A DNA stretch of 64,000 nt from Allohoeflea poritis (GCF_027889715.1 NZ_JAPJZH010000002.1:1-64000); one strand, 5' to 3'; numbered from the stretch's first letter, positions 18,832 to 28,736 are shown. Numbers and translations are program-made. Notes: generated by a model not told the origin, from the sequence alone.

Positions 18832-19096
18832 GATGTATCCCCCATGAACCGGCAGGAAGCGGTTCGTTTCCGCGAATCTGTTCACAAAAATTTGACCGTA
18901 GGATCGCGGCGGTTCGCGACCGATGCATCTGGAAATCATGAAATATGGATAAATGCAAGTGCAGCCGCCAGGAGCGGTATCATGCAATCTATCGCCCCAG
19001 ACAGTTCATTGGACAGGATCGTGGCAGAGCAAATTTGACCTGAACCGCGAATAACTCCAAAAAAGGAAACCAAACGGTGGGGATAGGACGGATTGC

Positions 19097-20263
19097 ATGA
19101 AGCGAAACCTGCGGATGATCTCGGGGGCGGTCCTCTTTGCGTTTCTGACCTGCCACCTTCTGAACGTGGCGTTCGGCCTGATTTCGGTCGATGCCGTCGA
19201 AGCCGCCCGGCCTTTCCTTACCGCTCCCTGGACGATACCGCCGATCGCGCAGCTGCTAAGCATTTCGATGCTGGTGCACGCCTTGCTCGGTCTCGAAGCC
19301 ATCTATCACCGCAATACGCTCAGAATGTCCGGCTATGATCAGGTTCAGCTGATATCGGGCCTGCTCATTGTCCCGCTGCTGGCATCCCACGTCGTCGGGA
19401 TCATTGGTGCCAAGCAGCTCTTCCAGTTCGATCCGGATTACCACAATATTCTGGGCTTTTTCTGGCTCGACGCCCCCGGCGAAGGCCTGCGACAGGTGGT
19501 GGTGGTGATCGTTGCCTGGCTTCACGGCAGTATCGGCATGTTCAGCTGGCTGCGCCTGAAAGCGTCCTGGGACCGGCTCTCGCTGTTCATATACCCGCTG
19601 GTCGTCGCGGTTCCGGTGCTTGCGCTGGTCGGATTTGTCGACGCCGGGAACGAAGTCATCGCCGAGCGGCAGGCGGCCGCAGCAGCGCAATCAGCCGAGA
19701 CGGCGCCCGCACCGGACTATACCGACGAAGAATTGCAGGCGCTCGAGGCAGCCATTGCCGAGCGCCAGCAGGAAATCCAAAGCAACCTCGATTTCCTGTC
19801 GGACGTCATGTGGACAATTATCGGTGTCTACGCCGTACTCGTGGCGATAACCTTCCTGGCACGCGGGATCCGTCTTTACAGGGCGCATCGCAACACAGTG
19901 TCCGTGCGCTACCGGAACGGCCCCGATTTCAGCACCAGGGCGGGCGCGAGCATGCTCGAAATCGCCCGGCTGAACGATGTCCCGCACGCTAATCTGTGCC
20001 GCGGCCGCGGCCGTTGTGGAACCTGTCGCATACGTGTCCTTGCTTCCGATCCGCCCTTGCCGGAGCCAGGCAAGGTGGAGGCTGCCACACTCAAACGGCT
20101 GGGTCTCGGACCCGACATCCGCCTCGCCTGCCAGATCGTGCCCGAGCCAGGCTCCTTGCTCGTGGAGAGGCTTGTCGAGGCCGACATCGTACCGGGCGAT
20201 CTGCACACCCGCGAAACGAAGGTCGATGATCACGAAGAGGCAGCGGAGAACGTCCATGCCTGA
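19097..20263 (+). CDS. membrane protein with cytochrome-b-like anchor and C-terminal 2Fe-2S ferredoxin domain
   Basis: 388 residues. Residues 1-185 form about five TM segments in which four carry a histidine (His20, His61, His98, His143), the pattern of SdhC/FrdC-like diheme anchors. A charged coiled-coil (205-235) and another TM (238-255) follow. Residues 268-365 are a plant-type ferredoxin domain with Cys301, Cys307, Cys310 and Cys345. The same two modules occur at the N terminus of rhizobial membrane adenylate cyclases; the anchor of Sinorhizobium meliloti CyaC has been described as quinone-responsive and diheme. Here no cyclase domain follows. The stop overlaps the next start by 8 bases, so the MscS channel gene is probably translated together with it. 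Redox sensing or electron transfer is inferred. Confidence 0.8.
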   Translation: MKRNLRMISGAVLFAFLTCHLLNVAFGLISVDAVEAARPFLTAPWTIPPIAQLLSISMLVHALLGLEAIYHRNTLRMSGYDQVQLISGLLIVPLLASHVVGIIGAKQLFQFDPDYHNILGFFWLDAPGEGLRQVVVVIVAWLHGSIGMFSWLRLKASWDRLSLFIYPLVVAVPVLALVGFVDAGNEVIAERQAAAAAQSAETAPAPDYTDEELQALEAAIAERQQEIQSNLDFLSDVMWTIIGVYAVLVAITFLARGIRLYRAHRNTVSVRYRNGPDFSTRAGASMLEIARLNDVPHANLCRGRGRCGTCRIRVLASDPPLPEPGKVEAATLKRLGLGPDIRLACQIVPEPGSLLVERLVEADIVPGDLHTRETKVDDHEEAAENVHA

Positions 20264-22613
20264 GTTCCGCGCGCCGATCGCTCTCATTCTCACCGCGGCA
20301 CTGTTCTGCTTTTCGGTGCTCATCGGCAATCATGCAATAGCTCAGGTGATGCCGGGCGCATTGCCGCAGCCCGCCGCCGAGGAGGAGACCGTGACGCCGC
20401 CGCCCTCCCCCAATGATGTTCGCGAACTGATGCGCCTTCTGTCCGACCAGAGCATGATCGAATGGCTCCGGGCACAAAGCCAGGAGACGGCCGAATCGGC
20501 AGGCGAAACGGACGCGTCCGAGAGCTTCCGTCGGGAATTCGCCGAACGTGTAACGCAAATCCGCCAGCGGCTGGCGGACCTTGCCGTGAGCTGGCGCAAC
20601 CTGCCCGCCGCGCCCGCATTTCTGGCTGAATCCTGGCGTGCCCAGATGACAGCGGATCAGACGCTGCGCAGCATCACCTATGTGCTGATTTTCCTGGTGG
20701 TCGGCGGCGGGCTTGAATGGCTTTACCGGCAATATGTGCAGGCTGCGCTCATGCGCGTTGAACTGCGGCAGCGTGACACCTTGTGGGGCCGCGTTCGGGC
20801 AGCGCTGATGCGCGCGATCCTGTTGCTCGGCGGACTGGCTGTCTTCTCGATCGGTGCGATCGGCGCCTTCCTGAGCTTCGATTGGCCGCCCTTCGTCGAA
20901 AGCGTCGTGCTCAACATCCTCATCGTGTTCATCACGATCCGCAGCGCCACAACGCTGTCAATGTTCGTGCTCGCGCCGCGTGTCGCCGCACTGCGGCTGG
21001 TCCCGATGAGCTCACGCCTGGCCCGACCGCTCCACGCCTGGATCGTGGTGCTCGCATCCATTGCGACGATCGCGTTTGCGGTTTCCGATATCTTCGATCA
21101 CCTGGCCGGCGAGACGGACGCCGTCGGCGCCACCCTAGCCGTCGACGTCGCCGCAGGCATGCTGTGCACCCTTCTTACGATCGCCGCTATCTGGCACATC
21201 GCAAGGATCCTGCGCACGGCGCCTGAGCCGGATTTGCGGTCCGGCAAGCCACGGCGGCCGTTCTGGCCCGGTTTCCTGACCGTAATCGTGGTCGCTGCCT
21301 TCGCTCTTTCGGTGCTGGACGCTGCGAGCCTGATGTGGAGCGTGCTGATCATCGGCCTGGTCATTCCGGTCATGCGGATTCTCAATGCGCTTGTCGATCA
21401 CCTGTTCGATCAGGCCGAAGGGCGTGATCCGCCCGCTGCCCGCCCAAGGGCCTCCGCACTGTCCGCGGCGGCTGTAACCGGCGAGGACCAGGCAGCGGGA
21501 CAAGAGGAGCCGCCCGCCGTGCCCACTCCGGAAGCCGCAGACGATATGGAGAACGAAGACGACGAAATCGTCGGCCCGTTCGAACTCTATCGGCCAGTGG
21601 CGCGTCGCCTGGCGCGCTTCGTCGTCCTGATCAGCGCCATCTTCGCGCTTCTCTATGCGTGGGAGGGCAATATCCTGACGCTGTCGGAATCGCAGACCAT
21701 CACCGGCCGCTTCGTCGCCATCCTCGCCGACATATTGGCGGCAGTGTTGATTGCCGACCTCGTCTGGGTCTGGGCCAAGTCGGCCATCGACCGGCGTCTT
21801 GCCAATTATGTTCCGCCGCAGGGAAGCGAGGCGCCCGGCCCCGAGGCCCGCATGGCGACGCTGCTCCCGATCCTGCGCGTCACACTGCTCGTCTTCCTCA
21901 TCGTCATCGTCGCCATGACGGTGCTCGCATCGCTCGGCATCAATATCGGCCCGCTGCTGGCCGGCGCCGGCGTGATCGGCATAGCCATCGGCTTCGGTGC
22001 GCAGGCGCTCGTGCGCGACATCGTCTCCGGCATCTTCTTCCTGATCGATGACGCCTTCCGGATCGGCGAATATATCGAGATCGGCGAGTTGCGCGGTACG
22101 GTCGAATCCATGTCGATCCGCTCCCTGCGCGTACGGCACCATCTCGGCGCCGTGCACACCATTCCATTCGGCGAACTGAAATCACTCACCAATTACAGCC
22201 GCGACTGGGTCATCATGCGGCTGGAGTTCCGCGTCCCCTTCGACACCGACATCAAGCTGGTCAAGATGATCGTCAAGAAGATCGGCGCGGAGATGCTGGA
22301 ACATGAGGGCTATGGCGACAGCATCATACAGACCCTGAAGTCGCAAGGCGTACGGCGCATGGAGGAATTCAACATGGTCGTCGGCGTCAAGTTCATGTGC
22401 AAACCCGGCGCGCAATGGCTGATGCGCCGCGATGCCTACCAGAAGCTTCGCGACGCATTCGAGTCCAACGGCATCAGCTTCGCGCAGCGCAATGTGACGG
22501 TCGAGGTCAAGGGCGACGGGCCACTGGACGAGGACGCCAGAAAGGCGATTGCCGGCGCCGTTCAGCCGGCGATCGAAGCCACCCAGCCGGGCGTGGTGCC
22601 GGACGAGCCTTAG
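20256..22613 (+). CDS. large MscS-family mechanosensitive ion channel
   Basis: 785 residues. An export signal ends near AIAQ (residues 1-30), then a periplasmic helical segment with PPPSPNDVRELMRLL, then about ten TM segments with an acidic linker (near 420-440). The pore helix and MscS beta domain are near 560-700: GAGVIGIAIGFGAQALVRD, FFLIDDAFRIGEYIEIG and LRVRHHLGAVHTIPFGELK are typical. This is the large MscS subclass (YbiO/MscK-like) that releases solutes under hypo-osmotic shock. ATG 20256 lies inside the end of the redox-protein gene (8-base overlap) and is preceded by AGCGGAGAA. The longer frame opening at 19977 is a shadow of the upstream gene. Confidence 0.92.
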   Translation: MPEFRAPIALILTAALFCFSVLIGNHAIAQVMPGALPQPAAEEETVTPPPSPNDVRELMRLLSDQSMIEWLRAQSQETAESAGETDASESFRREFAERVTQIRQRLADLAVSWRNLPAAPAFLAESWRAQMTADQTLRSITYVLIFLVVGGGLEWLYRQYVQAALMRVELRQRDTLWGRVRAALMRAILLLGGLAVFSIGAIGAFLSFDWPPFVESVVLNILIVFITIRSATTLSMFVLAPRVAALRLVPMSSRLARPLHAWIVVLASIATIAFAVSDIFDHLAGETDAVGATLAVDVAAGMLCTLLTIAAIWHIARILRTAPEPDLRSGKPRRPFWPGFLTVIVVAAFALSVLDAASLMWSVLIIGLVIPVMRILNALVDHLFDQAEGRDPPAARPRASALSAAAVTGEDQAAGQEEPPAVPTPEAADDMENEDDEIVGPFELYRPVARRLARFVVLISAIFALLYAWEGNILTLSESQTITGRFVAILADILAAVLIADLVWVWAKSAIDRRLANYVPPQGSEAPGPEARMATLLPILRVTLLVFLIVIVAMTVLASLGINIGPLLAGAGVIGIAIGFGAQALVRDIVSGIFFLIDDAFRIGEYIEIGELRGTVESMSIRSLRVRHHLGAVHTIPFGELKSLTNYSRDWVIMRLEFRVPFDTDIKLVKMIVKKIGAEMLEHEGYGDSIIQTLKSQGVRRMEEFNMVVGVKFMCKPGAQWLMRRDAYQKLRDAFESNGISFAQRNVTVEVKGDGPLDEDARKAIAGAVQPAIEATQPGVVPDEP

Positions 22614-22618
22614 AGCAA

Positions 22619-23356
22619 TCACGCCGCGTCGTGAAAGATCAGGCCGAGCACATGCCTCCTGCCGGACTTCACCCGGCTGACGCCGTGGCGCATGCGCACA
22701 CGGTAGACGCCGCGTTTGCCCTCGACCGGTCGCTCGTTGACAGCGAAGATGACGGCTTCGCCCTGCCCCGGCGACACGACCTCGGCGCGTGACTGCATGC
22801 GCGGACGCTGTTCCGTCAGAACGAACTCGCCGCCGCTGAACGCCGACGCCGGGTCGGACAACAGGATCGCCACCTGCAGCGGAAAGACATGCTCGCCATA
22901 AAGATCCTGGTGCAGGCAATTATAGTCGCCTTCGTCGTAGCGCAGCAGCAGCGGTGTCGGCCGCGCCTGTGCCGCGCCATGGCATCGGCTTAAGAACGCT
23001 GCGTGCTCCGGCGGAAACCGCACCGATCCACCGGTCAGTTCCTGCCATTTGTTGGCGACAGGAACCAGTTGGCGATAAAAAGCAGTGCGCATCTCTTCAA
23101 TTGCCGTGGGCAGCGGATAATCGAAATATTTGTACTCGCCGCGCCCGAAACTGTGCTTTGCCATGACAATTCGGCTTCGAAAAAACGCGTCATCGTCGTA
23201 AAGCGCGTGCAGTCCGCCGCACTTCTCCGGCGCAAGTATCGGCCCTGTCGTCGCAAATCCGCGCGCGTGAATATCAGCGCGGATCCGCGTCCAGTCCAGT
23301 GCATCGACAGCGTCGGCAAAGTCACGGACACTGGCCCGTTGCGCCGGGGCGCTCAC
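22619..23356 (-). CDS. 2OG-Fe(II) oxygenase, DUF2086 / Oxygenase-NA family, partner of Ada
   Basis: 245 residues with a double-stranded beta-helix oxygenase core. Iron ligands are His149 and Asp151 (LHQDLYGEH) and His224 (MRHGVSRV); Arg234 (SGRRHVLG) would bind the 2-oxoglutarate carboxylate. The early DDDAFFRSRIVMAKHSFGRGEYKYF block is distinctive of the PF09859 family, which is associated with alkylated-DNA repair. Start GTG at 23356 overlaps the ada stop by 4 bases (GTGA on the minus strand), implying translational coupling with Ada. The frame continues upstream inside ada but only as a shadow. Confidence 0.88.
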   Translation of the reverse strand: MSAPAQRASVRDFADAVDALDWTRIRADIHARGFATTGPILAPEKCGGLHALYDDDAFFRSRIVMAKHSFGRGEYKYFDYPLPTAIEEMRTAFYRQLVPVANKWQELTGGSVRFPPEHAAFLSRCHGAAQARPTPLLLRYDEGDYNCLHQDLYGEHVFPLQVAILLSDPASAFSGGEFVLTEQRPRMQSRAEVVSPGQGEAVIFAVNERPVEGKRGVYRVRMRHGVSRVKSGRRHVLGLIFHDAA

Positions 23357-24435
23357 TGGCCGGCCTCCCGCTCGAGCAGTGCCCTTTTTCGCTCCACGCC
23401 CCAGCGGTAGCCGGAAAGCGCCCCGTCGGTACGAACCACCCGATGGCAAGGTACGGCAACGGCGATACGGTTGGCGCCGCAGGCCTGTGCGACAGCACGC
23501 ACGGCACTGGGTTTGCCTATTTCGCGCGCGATTTCGGCATAGGAAACCGTTTGCCCCGCCGGTATCGTTCGCAGCGCTTCCCACACTCTTTGCTGGAAGG
23601 CCGTGCCGCGAATGTCGAGCGGCAGGCCGAAATCCGTGTCCGGATCCTCGACAAAGGCAATGACAGAAGCTGCAACCGCCTCAAACTCGGTATCGCCGCC
23701 AATCAACTCGGCTTTCGGAAAGCGGTCTTGAAGCTGGCGCACGAGCTGTTCCGGCTCGTCGCCGAAATCGATTGCGCACACGCCCCGTTCCGTCGCGGCA
23801 ATGAGGATGGATCCCAGAGAGCATTCGCCGACGGCGAATTTGATCTCGGTGCCGCGGCCGCCGTCACGGAACTGGGTCGGACGCATGCCCAACCGCTTGC
23901 CGGCCTCCTCGTAAAACCGGCTGCTTGCGTTATAGCCGGCGTCGTAGATGGCGCCGGTGACCGATCCGCCCCTTGCAAGTTCGCCGCGAACGCGGGCTGC
24001 GCGGCAGGCAGCGGCGTACGCCTTCGGCGTCACGCCGGTGACGTCCTTGAATATCCGATGGAAGTAAAAGCGGCTGATGCCGGCGTCGTTTGCCAGCTCG
24101 TCGAGGCTCGGCGGCTCCTCGGCGGCCTCGATTGCCCGGCAGGCGGCGGCGACCATTTCGGCGCGGCCTTGCTCCGGGCTGCTTTCGTTCGGCTTGCAGC
24201 GCTTGCAGGCCCTGAAACCCGCCGCCTCGGCATCGCGTGCGTTGTCGAAGAACGTCACGTTCTTGCGAAGAGCCGCACGCGAACTGCAGGACGGGCGGCA
24301 ATATATGCCGGTGGTTTTGACGGCGAACACAAAATGGCCGTCAGCGTCTTTGTCGCGAGCCTGGACTGCATTCCAGCACGCATCTTCTGTCCATCTGTCT
24401 TCGCTCATGTCAACGATCTCCAGAGACATCGTCAT
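23353..24435 (-). CDS. ada: bifunctional Ada: methyl-phosphotriester-sensing regulator and O6-methylguanine-DNA methyltransferase
   Basis: Adaptive response to DNA alkylation. 360 residues in three parts: N-terminal zinc domain with Cys46, Cys50, Cys77 and Cys80 (GIYCRPSC, ACKRCKP), whose first cysteine accepts methyl groups from phosphotriesters; an AraC-type helix-turn-helix (about 100-190, ELANDAGISRFYFHRIFK); and a C-terminal methyltransferase domain with the PCHRV acceptor site. Both cysteine acceptors are intact. ATG 24435 has GGAG close upstream. It is the first gene of a coupled pair with a DNA-repair-type oxygenase and is divergent from the TPR gene; autoregulation is expected but no Ada box was identified with certainty. 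Confidence 0.96.
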   Translation of the reverse strand: MTMSLEIVDMSEDRWTEDACWNAVQARDKDADGHFVFAVKTTGIYCRPSCSSRAALRKNVTFFDNARDAEAAGFRACKRCKPNESSPEQGRAEMVAAACRAIEAAEEPPSLDELANDAGISRFYFHRIFKDVTGVTPKAYAAACRAARVRGELARGGSVTGAIYDAGYNASSRFYEEAGKRLGMRPTQFRDGGRGTEIKFAVGECSLGSILIAATERGVCAIDFGDEPEQLVRQLQDRFPKAELIGGDTEFEAVAASVIAFVEDPDTDFGLPLDIRGTAFQQRVWEALRTIPAGQTVSYAEIAREIGKPSAVRAVAQACGANRIAVAVPCHRVVRTDGALSGYRWGVERKRALLEREAGQ

Positions 24436-24632
24436 ACTCCTGTATTGTCAAGTTAGATCATCATGACCGCGACATTAAGGGTGGCCGCCAAGAGCCGCAC
24501 TCCGTCCCTTGCTCTGTAATTCGGCTACTCTATTTGTGATCGCACGCGCGCTGCGGCTCATGCGATCGTGAACTGCGGCTTGCGGAAAATCGTGTAAGGT
24601 AGCGCCAACCAACAACCGCCAGAGGGATACCG

Positions 24633-25169
24633 ATGAAAGGTGTAACAATTTCAACCGCCCTGTTGCTGACGGCAGGGCTCATGCTGACGACACCCGTTTA
24701 TGCGGCCGGCAGTGGCGGCGGGTCCTCCTCGGACAACGCCTGCAACGCGGGTTGGGTGTGGGACAAGGCAAAGAGGAAATGCGTCAGGCAGTCCTCTGAA
24801 GTGGATCAGGAAAGCCTTTACGAGGCCGGCAGAAGCCTGGCCCATGCCGGGCGTTACCAGGAAGCCATCGACGTCCTGAAGCTTGCCTCGGCCGATGACA
24901 AGCGCGTGCTCAACTATCTCGGTTTTGCCACCCGTAAACTCGGCCGCGTCGATGACGGCCTCGTCTATTACCAGGCGGCGCTGGCCATCGATCCGGAATA
25001 CACGCTTGTGCGCGAATACATGGGCGAAGCGCTGCTGCAGAAGGGCGACCTTGCCGGCGCTTTGGAACAGCTTGCCGAGATCCGGCGGATCTGCAACGGG
25101 CGCGGATGCAGCGAATATGCGGAACTTTCCGGCCAGATCGCCGACTACATCAACAGCAAGGACAGCTGA
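24633..25169 (+). CDS. secreted tetratricopeptide-repeat protein
   Basis: 178 residues: signal peptide ending near VYA-AG, a Gly/Ser-rich short linker with two cysteines (ACNAGWVWDKAKRKCV), then two to three TPR-like helix pairs (LYEAGRSLAHAGRYQEAIDVL, LGFATRKLGRVDDGLVYYQ, GEALLQKGDLAGALEQL). A periplasmic protein-protein interaction role is likely, partner unknown. ATG 24633 follows AGAGGGATACCG. The gene is followed by a strong terminator. Confidence 0.87.
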   Translation: MKGVTISTALLLTAGLMLTTPVYAAGSGGGSSSDNACNAGWVWDKAKRKCVRQSSEVDQESLYEAGRSLAHAGRYQEAIDVLKLASADDKRVLNYLGFATRKLGRVDDGLVYYQAALAIDPEYTLVREYMGEALLQKGDLAGALEQLAEIRRICNGRGCSEYAELSGQIADYINSKDS

Positions 25170-25191
25170 TCCGGTCTATTGTGAAATCGGT

Positions 25192-25227
25192 AAACCGGGC
25201 GCCGGCGACGGCGCCCGGTTTATTTTT
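25192..25227 (+). terminator. Rho-independent terminator after the TPR gene
   Basis: A perfect 12-bp stem (AAACCGGGCGCC at 25192-25203 and its complement at 25210-25221) with a 6-base loop is followed by ATTTTT. It lies 22 bases past the TPR stop codon and before the fumarase gene. Confidence 0.9.
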
Positions 25228-25306
25228 GGCTGCCGGCCCGCAATTGCAATTGCAGATGCCAGCGAATAACAACGGGCCAGCAAGATACGTTTGAAAGGTT
25301 TGCCCG

Positions 25307-26926
25307 ATGTCCGACATGCCCGCCGCCGAGCTGTTTCCGCTGGCGGAAGACCATACGCCTTACCGCAAGATCAGTTCTGATTTCGTTTCGGTCGACACCT
25401 TCAAGGGCCAGGAAATACTGACCGTGGAACCGGAGGGCATCCGGCTGCTCGCCGAGGCCGCATTCGCGGACATCAACCACCTGCTGCGCCCCGCGCACCT
25501 CAAGCAACTGGCAAAAATCCTTGAGGATCCGGAGGCGACCGACAATGATCGCTTTGTGGCCTACGACCTCATGAAAAACGCCAATATCGCGGCCGGCGGC
25601 GTCCTGCCGATGTGTCAGGACACCGGAACCGCCATTGTCATGGGCAAGAAGGGCCGGCGTGTTTGGACCGAAGGCGGCGACAAGAGTGCATTGGCCAAAG
25701 GCGTTCTCGACGCATATGAGAAGAAGAATCTGCGCTATTCGCAGCTTGCGCCGATTGCCATGTTCGAGGAGAAGAACACCCGCAACAACCTGCCCGCTCA
25801 GATCGATATCTATGAAGAGGGCGAGGACGCTTACAAATTCCTGTTCATCGCCAAGGGCGGCGGGTCGGCCAACAAGACGTTCCTTTACCAGGGCACGCCG
25901 TCGCTGCTGACCCATGAGCGCATTGTCGCGTTCTTGAAGGAGAAGATCCTGACCCTGGGCACGGCCGCCTGCCCGCCCTACCACCTGGCCATTGTCATCG
26001 GCGGAACATCAGCTGAAATGAACCTCAAGACGGTCAAGCTGGCATCGACCAAATATCTCGACGACCTGCCGACCGAGGGCTCGGAACAGGGTCACGCGTT
26101 CCGCGACCTCGAAATGGAGGCGGAGGTCCACAAACTGACGCAGCAGATGGGCATCGGCGCGCAATTTGGCGGCAAGTATTTCTGCCATGATGTACGGGTG
26201 ATCCGCCTGCCCCGACACGGCGCCTCATTGCCAATCGGGCTCGGCGTTTCCTGTTCGGCCGACCGGCAGGCAAAGGGCAAGATCACCAGCGACGGAATAT
26301 TCCTGGAGGCACTGGAGACCAATCCGGCCAAATACATGCCGGATATCGATGCATCGGCACTGACCGATGACGTCCTGCATATAGACCTGAACAAGCCGAT
26401 GGAGGAAACGCTCAGGGAACTGTCAAAGTACCCTGTAAAAACACGCCTTTCTTTGAATGGCACCATCATTGTCGCGCGCGACCTTGCCCATTCCAAAATC
26501 CGCGAGAGGCTCGAAAACGGCGAAGAAATGCCGGACTATTTCAAGGATCATCCGATCTACTACGCAGGGCCGGCCAAGACGCCGAAAGGCTTCGCCTCGG
26601 GTTCCTTCGGGCCGACGACGGCGGGCCGCATGGACAGCTATGTCGACCAGTTTCAGTCCTTCGGCGGCTCGAAGGTGATGCTTGCGAAAGGCAATCGCTC
26701 GCGCGCGGTGCGGGAGGCATGCGCCCGCCATGGCGGATTTTATCTTGGCTCGATCGGCGGCCCCGCAGCAAGGCTTGCCCAGGACTGCATCAAGAAAGTC
26801 GAAGTCGTCGAATATCCTGAGCTGGGAATGGAGGCGATCTGGAGGATCGAGGTCGAGGATTTTCCCGCCTTCATCGTCATTGACGACAAGGGCAACGATT
26901 TCTTCAAGGAATTCGATCTGGAATGA
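25307..26926 (+). CDS. fumA: class I (iron-sulfur) fumarate hydratase
   Basis: Interconverts fumarate and malate in the TCA cycle with an oxygen-sensitive [4Fe-4S] cluster. 539 residues. The three cluster cysteines are Cys103 ([12 protein letters not shown]), one near 224 (GTAACPPYH) and one near 318 ([10 protein letters not shown]). The C-terminal beta domain with [15 protein letters not shown] and [15 protein letters not shown] is complete, so this is the single-chain form. ATG 25307 is preceded by GAAAGGTTTGCCCG. The stop overlaps the DUF2332 start by 4 bases. Confidence 0.96.
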   Translation: MSDMPAAELFPLAEDHTPYRKISSDFVSVDTFKGQEILTVEPEGIRLLAEAAFADINHLLRPAHLKQLAKILEDPEATDNDRFVAYDLMKNANIAAGGVLPMCQDTGTAIVMGKKGRRVWTEGGDKSALAKGVLDAYEKKNLRYSQLAPIAMFEEKNTRNNLPAQIDIYEEGEDAYKFLFIAKGGGSANKTFLYQGTPSLLTHERIVAFLKEKILTLGTAACPPYHLAIVIGGTSAEMNLKTVKLASTKYLDDLPTEGSEQGHAFRDLEMEAEVHKLTQQMGIGAQFGGKYFCHDVRVIRLPRHGASLPIGLGVSCSADRQAKGKITSDGIFLEALETNPAKYMPDIDASALTDDVLHIDLNKPMEETLRELSKYPVKTRLSLNGTIIVARDLAHSKIRERLENGEEMPDYFKDHPIYYAGPAKTPKGFASGSFGPTTAGRMDSYVDQFQSFGGSKVMLAKGNRSRAVREACARHGGFYLGSIGGPAARLAQDCIKKVEVVEYPELGMEAIWRIEVEDFPAFIVIDDKGNDFFKEFDLE

Positions 26927-28014
26927 CGGAACGGGCGCTGCCGCAACCGCTGAAAAAGGCCTTCTTGCGCCAAAAGCAGGCTTGCGACAGCCTCGGTTCC
27001 GCCTTCACGGCGCTCTTGTGCGGTACAATCGCGGAACGGGGCCTGCCGGAATCGCGTGCGTTCCAGGCCCTTTCCGATTGGCCCGGTGATCCTTCTGCGA
27101 ACGGCGATTCGGTACCGCTGCGATTGTGCGGGGCGTTGCACGAACTTGTCCTGAGCAGCAGGGATGCGTCACTGGCACAGCTCTATCCGCCGAATCATGC
27201 CGACATAGACGCCGCGAACCTGCACAGCGCGGTTCGCGCGGCCATAAAGCGTCACGACGAATGGATATGCGAGCGCTTGCGCAATGCCCCGCAAACCAAC
27301 GAAATACGGCGCGCCGCGGCGATCTACGCCGCGCTGTTGCACATTGGCGCCATCGCTGCACGGCCAGTCGTGCTTTCCGAACTCGGCTCCAGCGCGGGGC
27401 TGAACCTGTTGCTCGACGACTTCAGCTACCGCTTCGCCGGCAGGCAGTACGGTATGCCGGGATCAATTGTCCATCTTGAACCGGACTGGTCCGGGCCGCC
27501 TCCGCCCGCCGCCGACATATCCATCGCCGAAAGGCGCGGCTGCGACCTCAGGCCGTTCGACCTGACCGACGATACGGACCGGCTGCGCCTGTTGTCCTAT
27601 GTCTGGGCCGACCAGACCGACCGGATCGACCGTCTGCGCGCCGCACTGGCGTTACAGGAAAAGCGGTCCATGTCCGTCGACGCGGCCGATGCCGTCGAAT
27701 GGCTGGACGCGCGGTTACGCGAGCCGATGGACGGTCACGCACATGTCGTTTTCCACACCATCGCCTGGCAATATTTGCCGGAAAGCCGCCGCCGCAGGGG
27801 CCAGAGCCTTATCGAAGCGGCAGGGGCACGTGCCACGCCCGATGCACCGCTTTACCGGGTCGGCCTGGAGGCGGATGGCCGCTCTCCCGGCGCGGCGCTG
27901 ACCCTGCAAGGCTGGCCGGGCGGTATCGAACGCGAACTGGCGAGAGTCGATTTTCATGGTCGCTGGATTCAATGGGACAAGGACAGTCACTCAATATTAC
28001 GCAACGAAATATAA
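26923..28014 (+). CDS. DUF2332 domain-containing protein
   Basis: 363 residues, cytoplasmic, no signal peptide or TM. The middle carries [21 protein letters not shown], a glycine-rich loop like that of SAM-dependent methyltransferases, and a C-terminal [13 protein letters not shown] block characteristic of the DUF2332 (PF10094) family. Enzymatic role unproven. It overlaps the fumarase stop (ATGA), so it is probably translated from the same message. Confidence 0.87.
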   Translation: MTERALPQPLKKAFLRQKQACDSLGSAFTALLCGTIAERGLPESRAFQALSDWPGDPSANGDSVPLRLCGALHELVLSSRDASLAQLYPPNHADIDAANLHSAVRAAIKRHDEWICERLRNAPQTNEIRRAAAIYAALLHIGAIAARPVVLSELGSSAGLNLLLDDFSYRFAGRQYGMPGSIVHLEPDWSGPPPPAADISIAERRGCDLRPFDLTDDTDRLRLLSYVWADQTDRIDRLRAALALQEKRSMSVDAADAVEWLDARLREPMDGHAHVVFHTIAWQYLPESRRRRGQSLIEAAGARATPDAPLYRVGLEADGRSPGAALTLQGWPGGIERELARVDFHGRWIQWDKDSHSILRNEI

Positions 28015-28048
28015 ACGCTTGCACGTTTTACTGGGTTTTACTGAATTG

Positions 28049-28077
28049 TTGACGTTCCTTCACAAATCTTTTGTAAA
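28049..28077 (+). promoter_or_regulatory. candidate sigma-70 promoter of the small L,D-transpeptidase gene
   Basis: TTGACG at 28049-28054, a 17-base spacer and TGTAAA at 28072-28077. The element is also flanked by GACGTT (28051-28056) and AACGTC (28080-28085), an inverted repeat spaced by 23 bases. ATG 28122 is 44 bases downstream of the -10. Confidence 0.5.
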
Positions 28078-28121
28078 GTAACGTCTGGTTGTTGTTTTGG
28101 TCATCGGGGGGCGACTGATCC

Positions 28122-28736
28122 ATGAAATCCATAGCGATCGCCGCATTGGCGGCACTTGTTACTCTGAATCCTTTGGGCGCAACGGCACTCGCCGAACGCA
28201 GTCCGGAGCGCAAGACGCTTCTGCAGATTCTGTTTCCGCCGTCACCGAACTACCAGAAGGGCAAGTATCGGTCCGACAAGTCGCCGATTCCGCGCAGGGT
28301 GGTCCGGTTCAAGGAGAATTTTCCTGAAGGCACGATCATTATCGATACGTCGGAACGCCGGCTCTACCATGTCATGGGCAATGGCAGGGCGATGAAATAC
28401 GGTATTGGCGTCGGCCGCGACGGTTTCACCTGGCAGGGCAAGAACCGCATCAGCCGAAAGGCAGAGTGGCCGGGCTGGACACCACCGGAAGTGATGCGCC
28501 GCCGCGAAGCCGCCAAGGGCCGCATCCTGCCGAAATATATGAAGGGCGGGCCTAACAATCCGCTTGGCGCGCGCGCGCTTTACATCGGATCGACCATCTA
28601 CCGTATCCACGGCACCAACCAGCCCTGGACCATCGGCAAGGCCATGTCGTCCGGCTGCATCCGTATGGCCAATGACGATGTGCGCCATCTTTACGAACGT
28701 GTGGGTATCGGCACGCGCGTCGTCGTGCGCAACTAG
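28122..28736 (+). CDS. small periplasmic L,D-transpeptidase (YkuD/ErfK family)
   Basis: 204 residues: signal peptide (to about ATALA-ER, residue 25), a short linker, and a YkuD catalytic domain. The active-site segment is RIHGTNQPWTIG followed by SSGCIRM with catalytic Cys179; GPNNPLGARALYIG is also typical. Expected to act on peptidoglycan stem peptides, forming 3-3 cross-links or anchoring proteins. It stands alone between DUF2332 and a leftward gene. Confidence 0.94.
   Translation: MKSIAIAALAALVTLNPLGATALAERSPERKTLLQILFPPSPNYQKGKYRSDKSPIPRRVVRFKENFPEGTIIIDTSERRLYHVMGNGRAMKYGIGVGRDGFTWQGKNRISRKAEWPGWTPPEVMRRREAAKGRILPKYMKGGPNNPLGARALYIGSTIYRIHGTNQPWTIGKAMSSGCIRMANDDVRHLYERVGIGTRVVVRN

Noticed and set aside
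19097-20263. Interpretation as a truncated adenylate-cyclase pseudogene
   Set aside because: The ferredoxin domain is complete with all four cysteines, the gene ends cleanly, and an intact MscS gene begins inside its end; no cyclase remnant (catalytic Asp or cyclase motifs) follows.
24521-24580. Inverted repeat GATCGCA...TGCGATC before the TPR gene
   Set aside because: Only seven paired bases across a 16-base gap in a G+C-rich spacer; too weak to call an operator or terminator.
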